Source of the DNA: Gammaproteobacteria bacterium | GTDB lineage: Bacteria > Pseudomonadota > Gammaproteobacteria > Pseudomonadales > JAUIET01 | DNA: 64,000 nt | Assembly (NCBI GenBank): GCA_030429735.1 | Contig: JAUIET010000002.1 | Location: 124,001 to 188,000 of the forward strand | Reading direction: 5' to 3' | Part shown: positions 19,524 through 27,985 of the stretch, piece after piece | Numbering within the stretch: the first letter of the stretch is position 1 | Layout: each line of letters starts with the position of its first letter | Notes under the pieces: generated by a model | What the model saw: the letters and a program-made list of their open reading frames with translations, nothing else | Told to the model about the DNA's origin: nothing | Databases searched by the model: none | Translations under genes and position numbers: made by a program

Positions 19524-20693
19524 ATGCGTGCCAATGAGTTCCGGAATATCCTGATGGCCGATGCAATGATGGCTTACCCGCATCTTCGACACCCGTTCGA
19601 AGAACGGCCTATTCACGCGCAAGGCAGCGTCACAGTGTTGTGCGCGGGGCGCCAGGTCACACTCAGTGACACCGGAACAGGAGACGGTCTGTTAATCAAT
19701 CCAGATGATCTTTCATCAATCAATGGCTTCACACTCAAGCCACAGGGAGCGTGTTTTGAAGACCTGTGCGTGCCAGTTACGGAGTCTCTTTTTGTAGAAC
19801 AAGGCGAAAGGCGTTGGTTTGACCTTACCGCATTTGCTGATTTGATTGGCCAACCCTGTGTCGCAGACACAAGCGCCAGGGTGTGGAGTTTTGCTGAAGT
19901 GCCATCGCGCCGTGACAGCATGATGAACAATGCGATGGCGCCGGCGTTTAAAGTGACTGATCGTCAGGGGCAGGTGATTGAATTAGCTGACCTGAAGGGC
20001 AAGAAAGCGCTGATCGTTACCTGGTCATCGTGGTGAGGCTGCTTTCTTGACGTGTCCGTGTGGCAACGTATTTATGAAGAAATTAACGATCCAGATTTTG
20101 TCATCCTGAGTGCAGCCCAGGACACCGGAGGTGAGGCGGTTGCGGGGCCGATTTTTGATGCGGCGAACGCCACGTATATACAAGTGGTAGACACCGATCA
20201 CGTCATTAGCAGCGCGTTTAATTTTATTAACGTGCCGTCGGCTGCGTGGATAGACGAGGAGGGTCGAATCGTTCGCATTGATGAAGGTACTTATGCGCAA
20301 CTTCATGAAATTGGCAATGATGAGCAATCGATTACCTTCGGTACCGATGTGTATTCACCCGCTTTAAAAGACTGGGTCGCCAATGGCGCAGACAGTGTGC
20401 ATGTGCAGTCTGCAGAAACAGTGAGCAGTAATATTCGTCAATTCACCCGCGAACACTTGCAGGCCAATGCCGCATTTAGGCTGGCTAACCTGTTTCGCTC
20501 GCATGGCCATAGTGAAAAGGCGGAGCGCTATTGGGAAATGGCGCGTGAGCTGCACCCGGAAAGCATAAACTATTTTCGGCAGAACCTGACTCTGTCAGAG
20601 GAAGGGTCGGCGGGCGAGAGTTTTATGAAACTGCGGGGTGAGTACATCAGCCAGGGCAAAGACTACTACCGGCCGCTGGATATTGACTTGTAA
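19524..20693 (+). CDS. Candidate selenoprotein: redoxin (thioredoxin-fold) protein with in-frame TGA
   Basis: One frame runs from 19524 to 20693 (389 residues) with a single internal TGA at 20034-20036; no other stop interrupts it. An N-terminal region of unknown type (~1-130) is followed by a redoxin domain that reads KALIVTWSSW-[TGA]-GCFLDVSVWQ. The TGA is residue 171, exactly where thioredoxin-like proteins have the first active-site Cys; Cys173 is two residues on. The fold continues across it (FVILSAAQ, then FNFINVPSAAWIDEEGRIV with the cis-Pro loop NVPSA). A TPR-like tail follows (~310-370). A SECIS-like hairpin lies downstream (20050-20069). No strong ribosome site marks the ATG; a TTG at 19485 in the same frame is an alternative. 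The rival reading is a nonsense mutation splitting the gene. Confidence 0.72.
20050..20069 (+). promoter_or_regulatory. SECIS-like hairpin after the in-frame TGA
   Basis: The lower stem pairs ACGT (20050-20053) with ACGT (20066-20069), then G54 with C64 (A65 bulged). U55 is bulged, C56-C57 pair with G63-G62, and the loop is GUGU (20058-20061). A bulged U below a short stem and a loop with GU are the features SelB reads in the E. coli fdhF SECIS. The loop G is 22 bases after the UGA, within the usual bacterial range. The upper stem is short (2 pairs), so this is suggestive only. Confidence 0.5.
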
Positions 20694-20744
20694 TGGCAGG
20701 CTCATTCCTTGCTTGCTGCACTTAATTGCTGATAGTTATCTAAT

Positions 20745-22157
20745 ATGACCGCATTTTCCACGCTGGGCCTAAAGCCTGAGCTACTGGCTACGCTGGAATC
20801 TTTGTCGTACACCACGATGACACCGATCCAAAAACAAAGTCTGCCGGTCATACTGGAAGGCAAGGACCTGATCGGCCAGGGCAAAACGGGTTCCGGGAAG
20901 ACCGCCGCCTTTGCGTTGGGCGTGTTGCAAAAGCTGGATGTCAAACAGTTCAGGGTTCAGTCCCTGGTGCTGTGCCCCACGCGTGAGCTTGCTGATCAGG
21001 TGGCCAGAGAAATCCGGCGTCTTGCCAGAGGTATTCACAACATCAAAGTGTTGACGCTTTGCGGAGGCATGCCGTTCGGGCCACAGATTGGCTCGCTGGA
21101 GCATGGTGCACATATTGTTGTGGGTACTCCCGGCCGGATTGATGAGCATTTGCGTAAAACGTATTTGAATCTGGAGAACGTCAGCACTCTGGTGTTAGAT
21201 GAGGCCGATCGAATGCTGGAGATGGGCTTTCAGGACGTGTTAAACGCAATTATCGATCGAACCCCGGCTCCGCGCCAGACTCTTCTGTTCAGTGCCACCT
21301 ATCCGGACAATATTCAGCAAATTGCCAGGCGTGTTATGCACAGTCCGCTGACCGTAAAAGTGGAATCAGTGCATGAGCAGAGCGTTATTGAGCAGCGTTT
21401 TTATGAAATAGAGGAAGGTACAGAGCCGCGTTTGCTGGCAACACAATTGCTGCTGCACGACTTAAACCCGCGAGCGGCAGTGATCTTCTGCAATACAAAA
21501 CGCGAGGTCCAGCAACTTGCCGGCGATCTGGACAAGGCCGGTTTTTCAGTGCTGGCCCTGCATGGCGATCTTGAACAACGTGAGCGCGACAGCGCACTGC
21601 TACGCTTCGCAAATGAAAGTGCAACGGTTCTTGTCGCAACCGATGTGGCGGCGCGTGGCCTTGATATTGATGCAATTGATATTGTTATAAATTATCAGCT
21701 TTCACGCGACAATGAGGTTCATACGCACCGCATTGGGCGCACCGGTCGTGCCGGCAATACAGGCCTGGCGTGTTCGCTGTACAGTCGCAAAGAGCGATAT
21801 AAGCTGGATTTGCTTGAAGAGTACCTGCAAACGGCTTTGAAGCCTTCTATGTTGCCTGATCACGCCGTGCTTGATCGCTCAATTCGCCCAGCAAAGATGA
21901 TGACTCTGCAAATTGATGGTGGCAAAAAACAAAAACTCAGACCTGGTGATATTTTAGGCGCGCTTACGAGTAAGGATAACAACAAACAGGAACAGAACGC
22001 GCCTGCTATCACCGGTAAGGATGTTGGCAAGATTAACGTATTTGATCAGTGGTCGTACGTGGCGGTGGATCGTTCGCTTGGCAAGCACGCCATCAAAAAA
22101 CTGACGCATGGCAAGATGAAAGGGCGCTCTTTTCGCATTCGCCAGATTCCATACTGA
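20745..22157 (+). CDS. dbpA: ATP-dependent RNA helicase DbpA
   Basis: A 470-residue DEAD-box helicase: Q motif and TPIQKQSLP, Walker A GQGKTGSGKTAA, PTRELADQ, DEAD as VLDEADRMLEMGF, SAT (FSATYP), and HRIGRTGRAG. The C-terminal ~80 residues (from about MMTLQIDGGKKQKLRPGDIL) form the RNA-binding domain that in DbpA recognises hairpin 92 of 23S rRNA and directs large-subunit assembly. The closing region (WSYVAVDRSLGKHAIKKL) is typical of DbpA, separating it from RhlE or SrmB. Confidence 0.93.
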   Translation: MTAFSTLGLKPELLATLESLSYTTMTPIQKQSLPVILEGKDLIGQGKTGSGKTAAFALGVLQKLDVKQFRVQSLVLCPTRELADQVAREIRRLARGIHNIKVLTLCGGMPFGPQIGSLEHGAHIVVGTPGRIDEHLRKTYLNLENVSTLVLDEADRMLEMGFQDVLNAIIDRTPAPRQTLLFSATYPDNIQQIARRVMHSPLTVKVESVHEQSVIEQRFYEIEEGTEPRLLATQLLLHDLNPRAAVIFCNTKREVQQLAGDLDKAGFSVLALHGDLEQRERDSALLRFANESATVLVATDVAARGLDIDAIDIVINYQLSRDNEVHTHRIGRTGRAGNTGLACSLYSRKERYKLDLLEEYLQTALKPSMLPDHAVLDRSIRPAKMMTLQIDGGKKQKLRPGDILGALTSKDNNKQEQNAPAITGKDVGKINVFDQWSYVAVDRSLGKHAIKKLTHGKMKGRSFRIRQIPY

Positions 22158-22175
22158 GGCAGGGTAGCTCAGATA

Positions 22176-23039
22176 ATGAAAATTCCCAAGAGACTTCAAC
22201 CCTTGGTAGATGACGGTCTTATCGATGAAGTCCTTAGTCGGCTGATGAGTGGTAAAGAAGCCGACGTCTATGTGGTTCGCTCCGGCTCTGCGATACGTTG
22301 TGCGAAAGTGTATAAAGAATCGATGAAACGCAGTTTTAAACAAGCTGTGCATTATCAGGAAGGCCGTAAAGTGCGTAACAGCCGTCGTGCTCGTGCCATG
22401 GAGAAAGGCTCAAAGTTCGGTCGCAAACAGCAGGAAGAAACCTGGCAAAATGCTGAAGTGGATGCACTCAGACGCCTGGCCCGTGCTGGTGTGCGGGTGC
22501 CAGACACTTTTGGCTGCCTGGATGGCGTGTTGTTAATGGAGTTGGTCACCGATGAGCATGGAGATGTCGCACCTCGTCTTGCTGATGTTGCCATGTCGGC
22601 TGAACAAGCCGAGGAAGACCATGCGGTTGTTATCGAGTACGTAAAAAGAATGCTGTGTGCCGGTGTGGTTCACGGCGACCTTTCCGAATTCAATATCCTT
22701 GTTGACGAATACGGCCCGGTGATTATTGATCTTCCCCAGGCCGTGGACGCTGCGGCAAACAACCACGCCGAAGCGATGCTTAGCAGAGACGTTGAGAACA
22801 TAGCCGCCTACTATGGCCAATTCTCACCGGGTTTGTTGACTACCCGTTATGCTCAGGAAATGTGGGCGCTTTACCAGGATGGCAAGCTGAGTGAACACTC
22901 CGTATTAAGCGGCCATGCGGAGGAAGATACGCATGATGCCGATGTTGATTCTGTGATGGCAGAAATTAAGGCCGTAATGGCAGAAGAGCAAGCCCGCCAG
23001 GCGCGCCTCAAAGAAGCGGAAGAAGGTGATCAGGATTGA
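22176..23039 (+). CDS. RIO-type serine/threonine protein kinase
   Basis: A 287-residue RIO-family kinase. The nucleotide-binding start reads LMSGKEADVYVV with Lys in IRCAKVYK; the catalytic loop is VVHGDLSEFNIL and the metal-binding loop IIDLPQAVD, both characteristic of RIO1. The bacterial substrates are unknown. A charged, Ala/Glu-rich C-terminal tail (residues ~250-287) is probably a free helix. It starts 18 bases after dbpA, so the two are likely co-transcribed and both may concern ribosome function. Confidence 0.88.
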   Translation: MKIPKRLQPLVDDGLIDEVLSRLMSGKEADVYVVRSGSAIRCAKVYKESMKRSFKQAVHYQEGRKVRNSRRARAMEKGSKFGRKQQEETWQNAEVDALRRLARAGVRVPDTFGCLDGVLLMELVTDEHGDVAPRLADVAMSAEQAEEDHAVVIEYVKRMLCAGVVHGDLSEFNILVDEYGPVIIDLPQAVDAAANNHAEAMLSRDVENIAAYYGQFSPGLLTTRYAQEMWALYQDGKLSEHSVLSGHAEEDTHDADVDSVMAEIKAVMAEEQARQARLKEAEEGDQD

Positions 23040-23053
23040 TCCACGCTGTTTGA

Positions 23054-23153
23054 GCCTGGCCGCATATCGAGGCGGGAACGCTTAGGGCCAGGCGCATGAC
23101 CTAAACCCGGTTCGGTCATGCCAGCTCAATCCAGGGCTGCCAGGGCAACCCTG
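23054..23153. terminator. Three tandem hairpins between convergent genes
   Basis: Perfect inverted repeats follow one another: GCCTGGCC (23054-23061) with GGCCAGGC (23086-23093), then immediately GCATGACC (23094-23101) with GGTCATGC (23114-23121), then CAGGG (23132-23136) with CCCTG (23149-23153). They fill the gap between the RIO kinase gene and the convergent small secreted protein gene. None is followed by a clear T run, so a bidirectional or Rho-dependent end is the likeliest role. Confidence 0.4.
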
Positions 23154-23169
23154 AACAGGTTCTAAACAA

Positions 23170-23541
23170 TCAGCTGTCTTTTGACTTAAACGCGGTCATG
23201 GACTCTTTCCATTCAGCGGCAACGGTTGTCATTTCATCAACCACTTCATTGTGAGTCTTGATGCGTTCTGCATTAGCGGCCTCAGCCTCGGCCACGGCAT
23301 TTTCATCATTTGAGTCGATACCAGACATGGCGGATTTTTCTTCGGCTTCAAGGCATTTTATGTACGCGTCGCCGTTGGCTACATAGGCTTTAACCGCGGT
23401 CTGGCCGGCAACCATCTCATCCATGGTGGCTTCGCTGCCATTCGGCACATTGGGCCGTTCGGGGCGTTCACATTCGGCCCAGCTGAACGACGCTGCTGAA
23501 CTCAACAATAGGGCTACAAGGGTGGTTTCAAGTGTTCGCAT
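23170..23541 (-). CDS. Small secreted protein of unknown function
   Basis: A 123-residue protein with a signal peptide (cleavage after SWA, about residue 22). The mature part is acidic and helical, rich in Ala and Glu, with one cysteine just after the cleavage site and one near the middle (YIKCLEAEEKSA), perhaps a disulfide. I do not recognise the family. It converges with the RIO kinase gene across a run of hairpins. Confidence 0.6.
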   Translation of the reverse strand: MRTLETTLVALLLSSAASFSWAECERPERPNVPNGSEATMDEMVAGQTAVKAYVANGDAYIKCLEAEEKSAMSGIDSNDENAVAEAEAANAERIKTHNEVVDEMTTVAAEWKESMTAFKSKDS

Positions 23542-23736
23542 GAAATCTCTCCATATTCAGGTAAGGCTAAGCATACTGTGCATGTCTTGATCTGAAAAGC
23601 CTTCTGCTGCAAACCATCGTAAATTTAAGCCTCCGTTCAGGTTCAGAAACCGCGCCGAAGTTCAGCCACGATTCAGTCTACCAAGCCTAATCTGATGATG
23701 CTCTTGAAAAAGCGGTATCGCCGCATAGGAGGTAGT

Positions 23737-24060
23737 ATGAGCATCAAACCACTAGTACTTGGCTTATCGCTGACAGTGTCTGGATTGGGATTGTTTGCCA
23801 GCCCGGCACAGGCTCACCCAAATGGTCACCAGGGAGGTGCTGTTTTTAGCCTGAACCTGCACAGCGGCTATCCTTATCATGATGCCAGGCAGCGGTATTA
23901 TCGGGCAAAACACTATGCCCATGGGCACCGCTTGCATCGGCACAGTAATCAGTGCCACGGCTATGAGCGGCCGCGCAGGCACCGCAGTTACTGGTCTGTT
24001 GAGTACCAATATCACAAGCCGTACAAGTACCGCAGGAGTCACGATCGGCACCATCACTAG
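23737..24060 (+). CDS. Small secreted His/Tyr/Arg-rich protein
   Basis: A 107-residue protein. The start at 23737 has a strong ribosome site (TAGGAGGT) and gives a clean signal peptide (SIKPLVLGLSLTVSGLGLF, cleavage after AQA). The mature part is dominated by His, Tyr and Arg, ending in DRHHH. Such composition suggests metal binding, but no defined fold is visible. An upstream in-frame ATG at 23695 would add a poor extension. Confidence 0.55.
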   Translation: MSIKPLVLGLSLTVSGLGLFASPAQAHPNGHQGGAVFSLNLHSGYPYHDARQRYYRAKHYAHGHRLHRHSNQCHGYERPRRHRSYWSVEYQYHKPYKYRRSHDRHHH

Positions 24061-24154
24061 GCGCCTTAACCAAGCCGCCCTCAGGGTGTAGGTGAACGCA
24101 CAAGGAAGTGCTTTTGTATATTGGCAGCCGGTGGTCAAAATCCCAATTCCACGC

Positions 24155-24182
24155 TTGAATTCCGTTCGCGCTTATGTACAAT
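24155..24182 (+). promoter_or_regulatory. Sigma-70 promoter of tRNA-Glu
   Basis: TTGAAT (24155-24160), a 16-base spacer and TACAAT (24177-24182), followed by a GC-rich discriminator (ACCGCC) of the kind found at stringently controlled stable-RNA genes. The tRNA begins 38 bases after the -10 element. Confidence 0.55.
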
Positions 24183-24220
24183 ACCGCCTTCGTTTTTGGC
24201 GCTCTTTGACGCTGCACAGT

Positions 24221-24296
24221 GTCCCCTTCGTCTAGTGGCCTAGGACACCGCCCTTTCACGGCGGTAACAGGGGTTCGAACCCCCTAGGGGACGCCA
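24221..24296 (+). tRNA. tRNA-Glu (anticodon TTC)
   Basis: A full 76-base cloverleaf with encoded CCA (24294-24296). The acceptor stem GTCCCCT pairs with AGGGGAC, the anticodon stem is CCGCC/GGCGG with loop CTTTCAC (anticodon TTC at 24255-24257), and the T arm has GGTTCGAACC. No tRNA or rRNA neighbour is present. Confidence 0.97.
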
Positions 24297-24366
24297 TTTT
24301 CTTCAGTGCGCAGCGTGGTTCGTCAGTTGCTGCCGGCTCGTCGCTGGATTCCGCGCGAATCCTGTC

Positions 24367-24633
24367 TCAAAGCACAGAGTCGCGATACTCCGCAGGACTC
24401 TGCCTGTACCATCGATGAAACGCCTTGCGAAAAGCGGCGCTGTCGTAGTAACCCAATAAAGTTGCAACCGCTTCAACGGTCATGCTGCTGTCGCGCAGGT
24501 GGCTGGCGGCTAATTCCGTGCTTCGCCTCGCATTCGGCATATCCTCAAGCAGTCTCATACACAGTGCTTGCGCAGAAGCGCAGGAATCTGCGTGTCCGGA
24601 TGTAGTCGCGACATGAGCTAACTTCGCAGGGAT
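24367..24633 (-). pseudogene. Remnant of an AraC-family regulator
   Basis: The frame encodes only the second half of an AraC-type DNA-binding domain: RRSTELAASHLRDSSMTVEA followed by the hallmark LGYYDSAAFRKAFHRWYRQS and PAEYR. The open frame runs upstream only to a stop near 24634 and has no sensor domain or first helix-turn-helix. A possible ATG at 24558 would give 63 residues, too few for a working regulator. It is therefore a decayed C-terminal fragment lying just past tRNA-Glu, a common place for insertions and deletions. Confidence 0.65.
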
Positions 24634-24840
24634 TTAAAGCATTGAGATAAAAACCTCTGGGGCAGCGATCGCGCACCTGTTGAAAGCGCAAATCGTTTCG
24701 TTTCTGGTTCTAAATCGGTCGGTATCCAATTTTTTCGGATATTGAGGCTGCAAAAAAAGAAAGTTAAAAATAAATGCATCTAATTGTTCAGTCCGGGCGT
24801 ACCGCTATTAAGAGACCAGTACACCACCCAGGAGTGAATA

Positions 24841-26439
24841 ATGAGAATGAGCAAATTTATCGCGGCAACCGCGGTTCTTCTTTCCGTTGGCGTCTACGCA
24901 TCCAGTCACCGCGAAGCGCCTTATATTACGAAAAACCCCCAGGTAGACGGCACTGACTTTTACATGTTCATGAGTTACGAACCCGGTCGAGAGAATTACG
25001 TAACGATGATCGCCAACTACATCCCGCTGCAAGCTCCATACGGTGGGCCCAACTACTTCCCGCTTGACCCAAATGCCCTGTACGAAATTCATATCGACAA
25101 TGACGGTGACGTCAACGAAGACCTGACTTTCCAGTTTCGTTTCAGCAACAACCTGCCAGCGGGCGGTGTTATCCCCCTGGATATCAATGGTACTTCGGTG
25201 ACCACAGTACTAAGAAATATTGGTGGGATCATGCCGGGAAGTGAAACAGGTCTTAACCATTCACAAAGCTATACGGTGAACCTGGTCACAGGCGATCGAC
25301 GCTCAGGTACTGTTCAAGCCGTCACCGCCGCCAGCGATGGTGCTAGCACATTCCGAAAGCCATTCGATTACTCCGGTCAAAAAACGTTCAATGGACCCGG
25401 TAACTATGAGACCTATGCTCGCAGTTTCATTTCTGAAGTGAGTGTACCTGGCTGCGAACAGACTGGCAGGGTGTTTGTTGGTCAACGCCACGAAGCGTTC
25501 AAACTGGCCTTGGGCGAAGTTTTCGACCTGGTCAATTTTGTGCCGGTTGATGGTGACAGCGCACCGGGTGCAGGCGATGGTGGCGGCTTCCCTGGCGGAG
25601 TCACCCAGGATCCGGCCAGGAACGAGCTGGCTAAAAACAACGTAACCTCAATCGCATTGGAGGTTCATCGAGACTGTCTATCAGGTGATGCAAACGTTGT
25701 GGGAGCCTGGAGTACTGCCAGTCTCAGACAGGCAACAATATTGAACCCAGACCCGAGCTTTGATCGTCCTGAAGTAGTTGGTGGAGCCTGGACGCAGGTA
25801 TCGCGCCTTGGGTCGCCGTTGGTTAATGAACTGGTGATCGGCTACGACCAGAAAAACCGATTTAACAGCAGTGAACCCAATAGTGACGGGCAGTTTCTAA
25901 ACTTTGTTACTAACCCTGTGCTCCCAGCCATAATCGATTTATTGTTCAGAGATGCGGTCAATTCCACATTAGGTGCAATGATTGAGAATCTTGCACCAAG
26001 CAACTTTCCGAGGAATGATCTGGTGGCCGCCTTTCTAACCGGTTTCGAAGGTGTGAATCAATTTCCATCTGCAACACCAGGTGAAATGCTGCGACTGAAC
26101 ACATCGATAGCCGCAACGCCCAGAGCAATGCAACAGGCTCTTGGCGTAGCAGCGGGGGACCTTGCAGGCTTCCCGAATGGCCGCCGGCCGGGTGACGATA
26201 CGGTTGATATTGCTCTTCGGGTGGTCATGGGCGCACTGTGCCACGATGTGCCCCTTGGGGAGATGGGCGCCGGAGTAAACCTCGGCTTCTGCGTGCCAGA
26301 GGATGCGCCAATCGGTAACACCGCGTTGACTGATGGTGCTCCTTTGGACGCAACTGAACTTAACCAGTCATTCCCGTATTTGTTAACACCGTATCCCGGT
26401 TCACCGTCAGGTGCGCCGCTTCCAACGCCAATCGACTAG
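24841..26439 (+). CDS. DUF4331 domain protein, secreted
   Basis: A 532-residue exported protein with a short signal peptide followed directly by SSHREAPYITKNPQVDGTDF, the diagnostic beginning of DUF4331. Other family traits follow: YEIHIDNDGDVNEDLTFQF and long Asp/Asn-rich strands, with paired cysteines. The biochemical role of DUF4331 is not known. It heads a five-gene run ending in an ECF sigma factor and an anti-sigma factor, an arrangement I recall for this family. The 200 bases upstream are AT-rich and probably hold the promoter, but I cannot define a sigma-specific motif. Confidence 0.88.
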   Translation: MRMSKFIAATAVLLSVGVYASSHREAPYITKNPQVDGTDFYMFMSYEPGRENYVTMIANYIPLQAPYGGPNYFPLDPNALYEIHIDNDGDVNEDLTFQFRFSNNLPAGGVIPLDINGTSVTTVLRNIGGIMPGSETGLNHSQSYTVNLVTGDRRSGTVQAVTAASDGASTFRKPFDYSGQKTFNGPGNYETYARSFISEVSVPGCEQTGRVFVGQRHEAFKLALGEVFDLVNFVPVDGDSAPGAGDGGGFPGGVTQDPARNELAKNNVTSIALEVHRDCLSGDANVVGAWSTASLRQATILNPDPSFDRPEVVGGAWTQVSRLGSPLVNELVIGYDQKNRFNSSEPNSDGQFLNFVTNPVLPAIIDLLFRDAVNSTLGAMIENLAPSNFPRNDLVAAFLTGFEGVNQFPSATPGEMLRLNTSIAATPRAMQQALGVAAGDLAGFPNGRRPGDDTVDIALRVVMGALCHDVPLGEMGAGVNLGFCVPEDAPIGNTALTDGAPLDATELNQSFPYLLTPYPGSPSGAPLPTPID

Positions 26440-26454
26440 AGGAGTATACAGAGA

Positions 26455-26988
26455 ATGTTTATTCGAATAATTGCACTGTTGCTTATGGCGCTGCTCGTTG
26501 GTTGCTTTGATAGCGATGACGATACACCTTTGTTCATGCCTGCGCCGCTGCCGAATCAGGCTCCACAAATCTCCGAACTAGAGGACCAGATTATAGACTC
26601 AGGTACCAGTAGCGATGCGCTGGCCATCACCATTAGCGATGACACGACAGCTGCTGATAATCTGATGCTGACGGCGTCTGGTGACAACCCCGATCTACTG
26701 AACGAAAGCTCGTTCAGCTTCGGGGGCAGTGGCGAAAATCGTACATTAACTGTTACTCCAATTGAGGATATCACGGGCATGGCAACCATAACTTTGATGT
26801 TAGACGATACGGATGGCGGCAGCAGTGAAACAAGCTTCTTGCTCACAGTAGAGCAAGCCACAGTTTCCCTCAGTGGTTTTGTCAGAGATCTTTTTGCCTC
26901 TGACTTAAATGCGGAACCAATACCCGTCGATGGATTAGTGTTTGAACAGGATGCAGGAAACGATGATTTCGCCGACCTGCTGCAGTAA
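26455..26988 (+). CDS. Lipoprotein with cadherin/Ig-like domain
   Basis: A 177-residue protein with a lipobox (LLVGC, Cys17) and an Asp-rich linker, then one beta-sandwich unit: NQAPQISELEDQIIDSGTSS through LTVTPIEDITGMATITLMLD, ending LLTVE. This pattern matches the cadherin-like or tandem Ig-like repeats of bacterial surface proteins. The C-terminal ~45 residues are separate. It starts 15 bases after the DUF4331 gene with a GGAG site, and the TPR gene overlaps its end, so all three are coupled. Confidence 0.65.
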   Translation: MFIRIIALLLMALLVGCFDSDDDTPLFMPAPLPNQAPQISELEDQIIDSGTSSDALAITISDDTTAADNLMLTASGDNPDLLNESSFSFGGSGENRTLTVTPIEDITGMATITLMLDDTDGGSSETSFLLTVEQATVSLSGFVRDLFASDLNAEPIPVDGLVFEQDAGNDDFADLLQ

Positions 26989-27979
26989 AGCGCTTGTAGT
27001 TGCGCTTTGTTTGCTGGCCAACATAGCGACGGCTCACTCCGTACACGGAGGGCGGAACCATGAGCTGTTGGATAGCAATTCAGAGGGCACGCAAGATTCT
27101 GTAGACAATCTGATTCAGCGTTATTCGCTGACCGGCAATGATGAGCTGCTGGAGAGGGGATGGGCATTGATAGACGCTGAACTTAAATCGGCGCAGCCGC
27201 GCTCTCGCACACTACTGTCGGCCGCATGGTTGGCACAAGCGAGTCACCAGTTTCCACTGGCTCAAGAGTTCCTTGGTTCAATACTACAGGTAGAACCCAC
27301 CAATGGGCAGGCATGGATGCTGATGGCTAGCACAGCAATGGCGCAAGGAGATAGTCGCTCGGCGCGAGCTGCTTGCCGGCAGCTGGTTCTGACCGTATCA
27401 CCTATTGTTGCGCTCGCCTGCTCCGCACGACTACTTACTGTAACGGCCGAACAACAGCTAGCCTATGAGAAGCTCAGTCGGATACCTGTTCATTCTTTGG
27501 AAACCAGCCTCCAATCCTGGGTGTATTCAATACTCGGTGACTTAGCTGCAAGCCTGAAGAACTGGCCGGCGTCAGTAGAATGGTACGAACTGTCAATAGC
27601 TCGCTATCCAGCTGTTCAAACCCGTGCGGCATTGCTGGACAGCCTGCTAGCGCAGAACCACCACAAAGAAGTACTTACTGCCGTTGACGCGTCCAATCCA
27701 GTGCCGGCACTCGCGGTTCGTAGATTGCTTGCCGAAAAATCGCTTGGTGTAGATGTTGCTGCTACTAAGCAGCTATTAGATGAACGTTTTTCGCAGTGGA
27801 TCGAAGCTGGAGACTATCGCCACGCGAGAGAAATGGCGCTGTTTTATCTGGAAATTGCCGAACAACCAAAAATCGCCTATCAACTTGCGAGCAAAAATGC
27901 GACTCTACAAAAAGAGAAAGAGGACTGGACCTTACTTGCGCGCACAGAGCTGGCGCTGGCTAAGCAAAAACATGAGTGA
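26963..27979 (+). CDS. Exported TPR-like repeat protein
   Basis: A 338-residue protein. The ATG at 26963 follows CAGGA and gives a signal peptide (cleavage after ATA, HSVHGG next). The rest is a helical solenoid with TPR-like pairs (for example QAWMLMASTAMAQGDSRSAR and VYSILGDLAASLKNWPASVE). It overlaps the preceding lipoprotein gene by 26 bases. TPR proteins beside DUF4331 and ECF genes probably serve as periplasmic scaffolds; that is inference from context. Confidence 0.65.
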   Translation: MISPTCCSKALVVALCLLANIATAHSVHGGRNHELLDSNSEGTQDSVDNLIQRYSLTGNDELLERGWALIDAELKSAQPRSRTLLSAAWLAQASHQFPLAQEFLGSILQVEPTNGQAWMLMASTAMAQGDSRSARAACRQLVLTVSPIVALACSARLLTVTAEQQLAYEKLSRIPVHSLETSLQSWVYSILGDLAASLKNWPASVEWYELSIARYPAVQTRAALLDSLLAQNHHKEVLTAVDASNPVPALAVRRLLAEKSLGVDVAATKQLLDERFSQWIEAGDYRHAREMALFYLEIAEQPKIAYQLASKNATLQKEKEDWTLLARTELALAKQKHE

Positions 27980-27985
27980 TCGAAC

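Noticed and set aside
20034-20036. The TGA as the ordinary end of a 170-residue protein, with a second gene starting at GTG 20052
   Set aside because: The frame is the same on both sides, the fold is split in mid active site, and neither part would make sense alone. I treat it as one gene, while noting that a nonsense mutation is still possible.
24098-24115. GCAC/GTGC hairpin followed by TTTT after the His-rich gene
   Set aside because: The stem is only 4 pairs; too weak to call a terminator.
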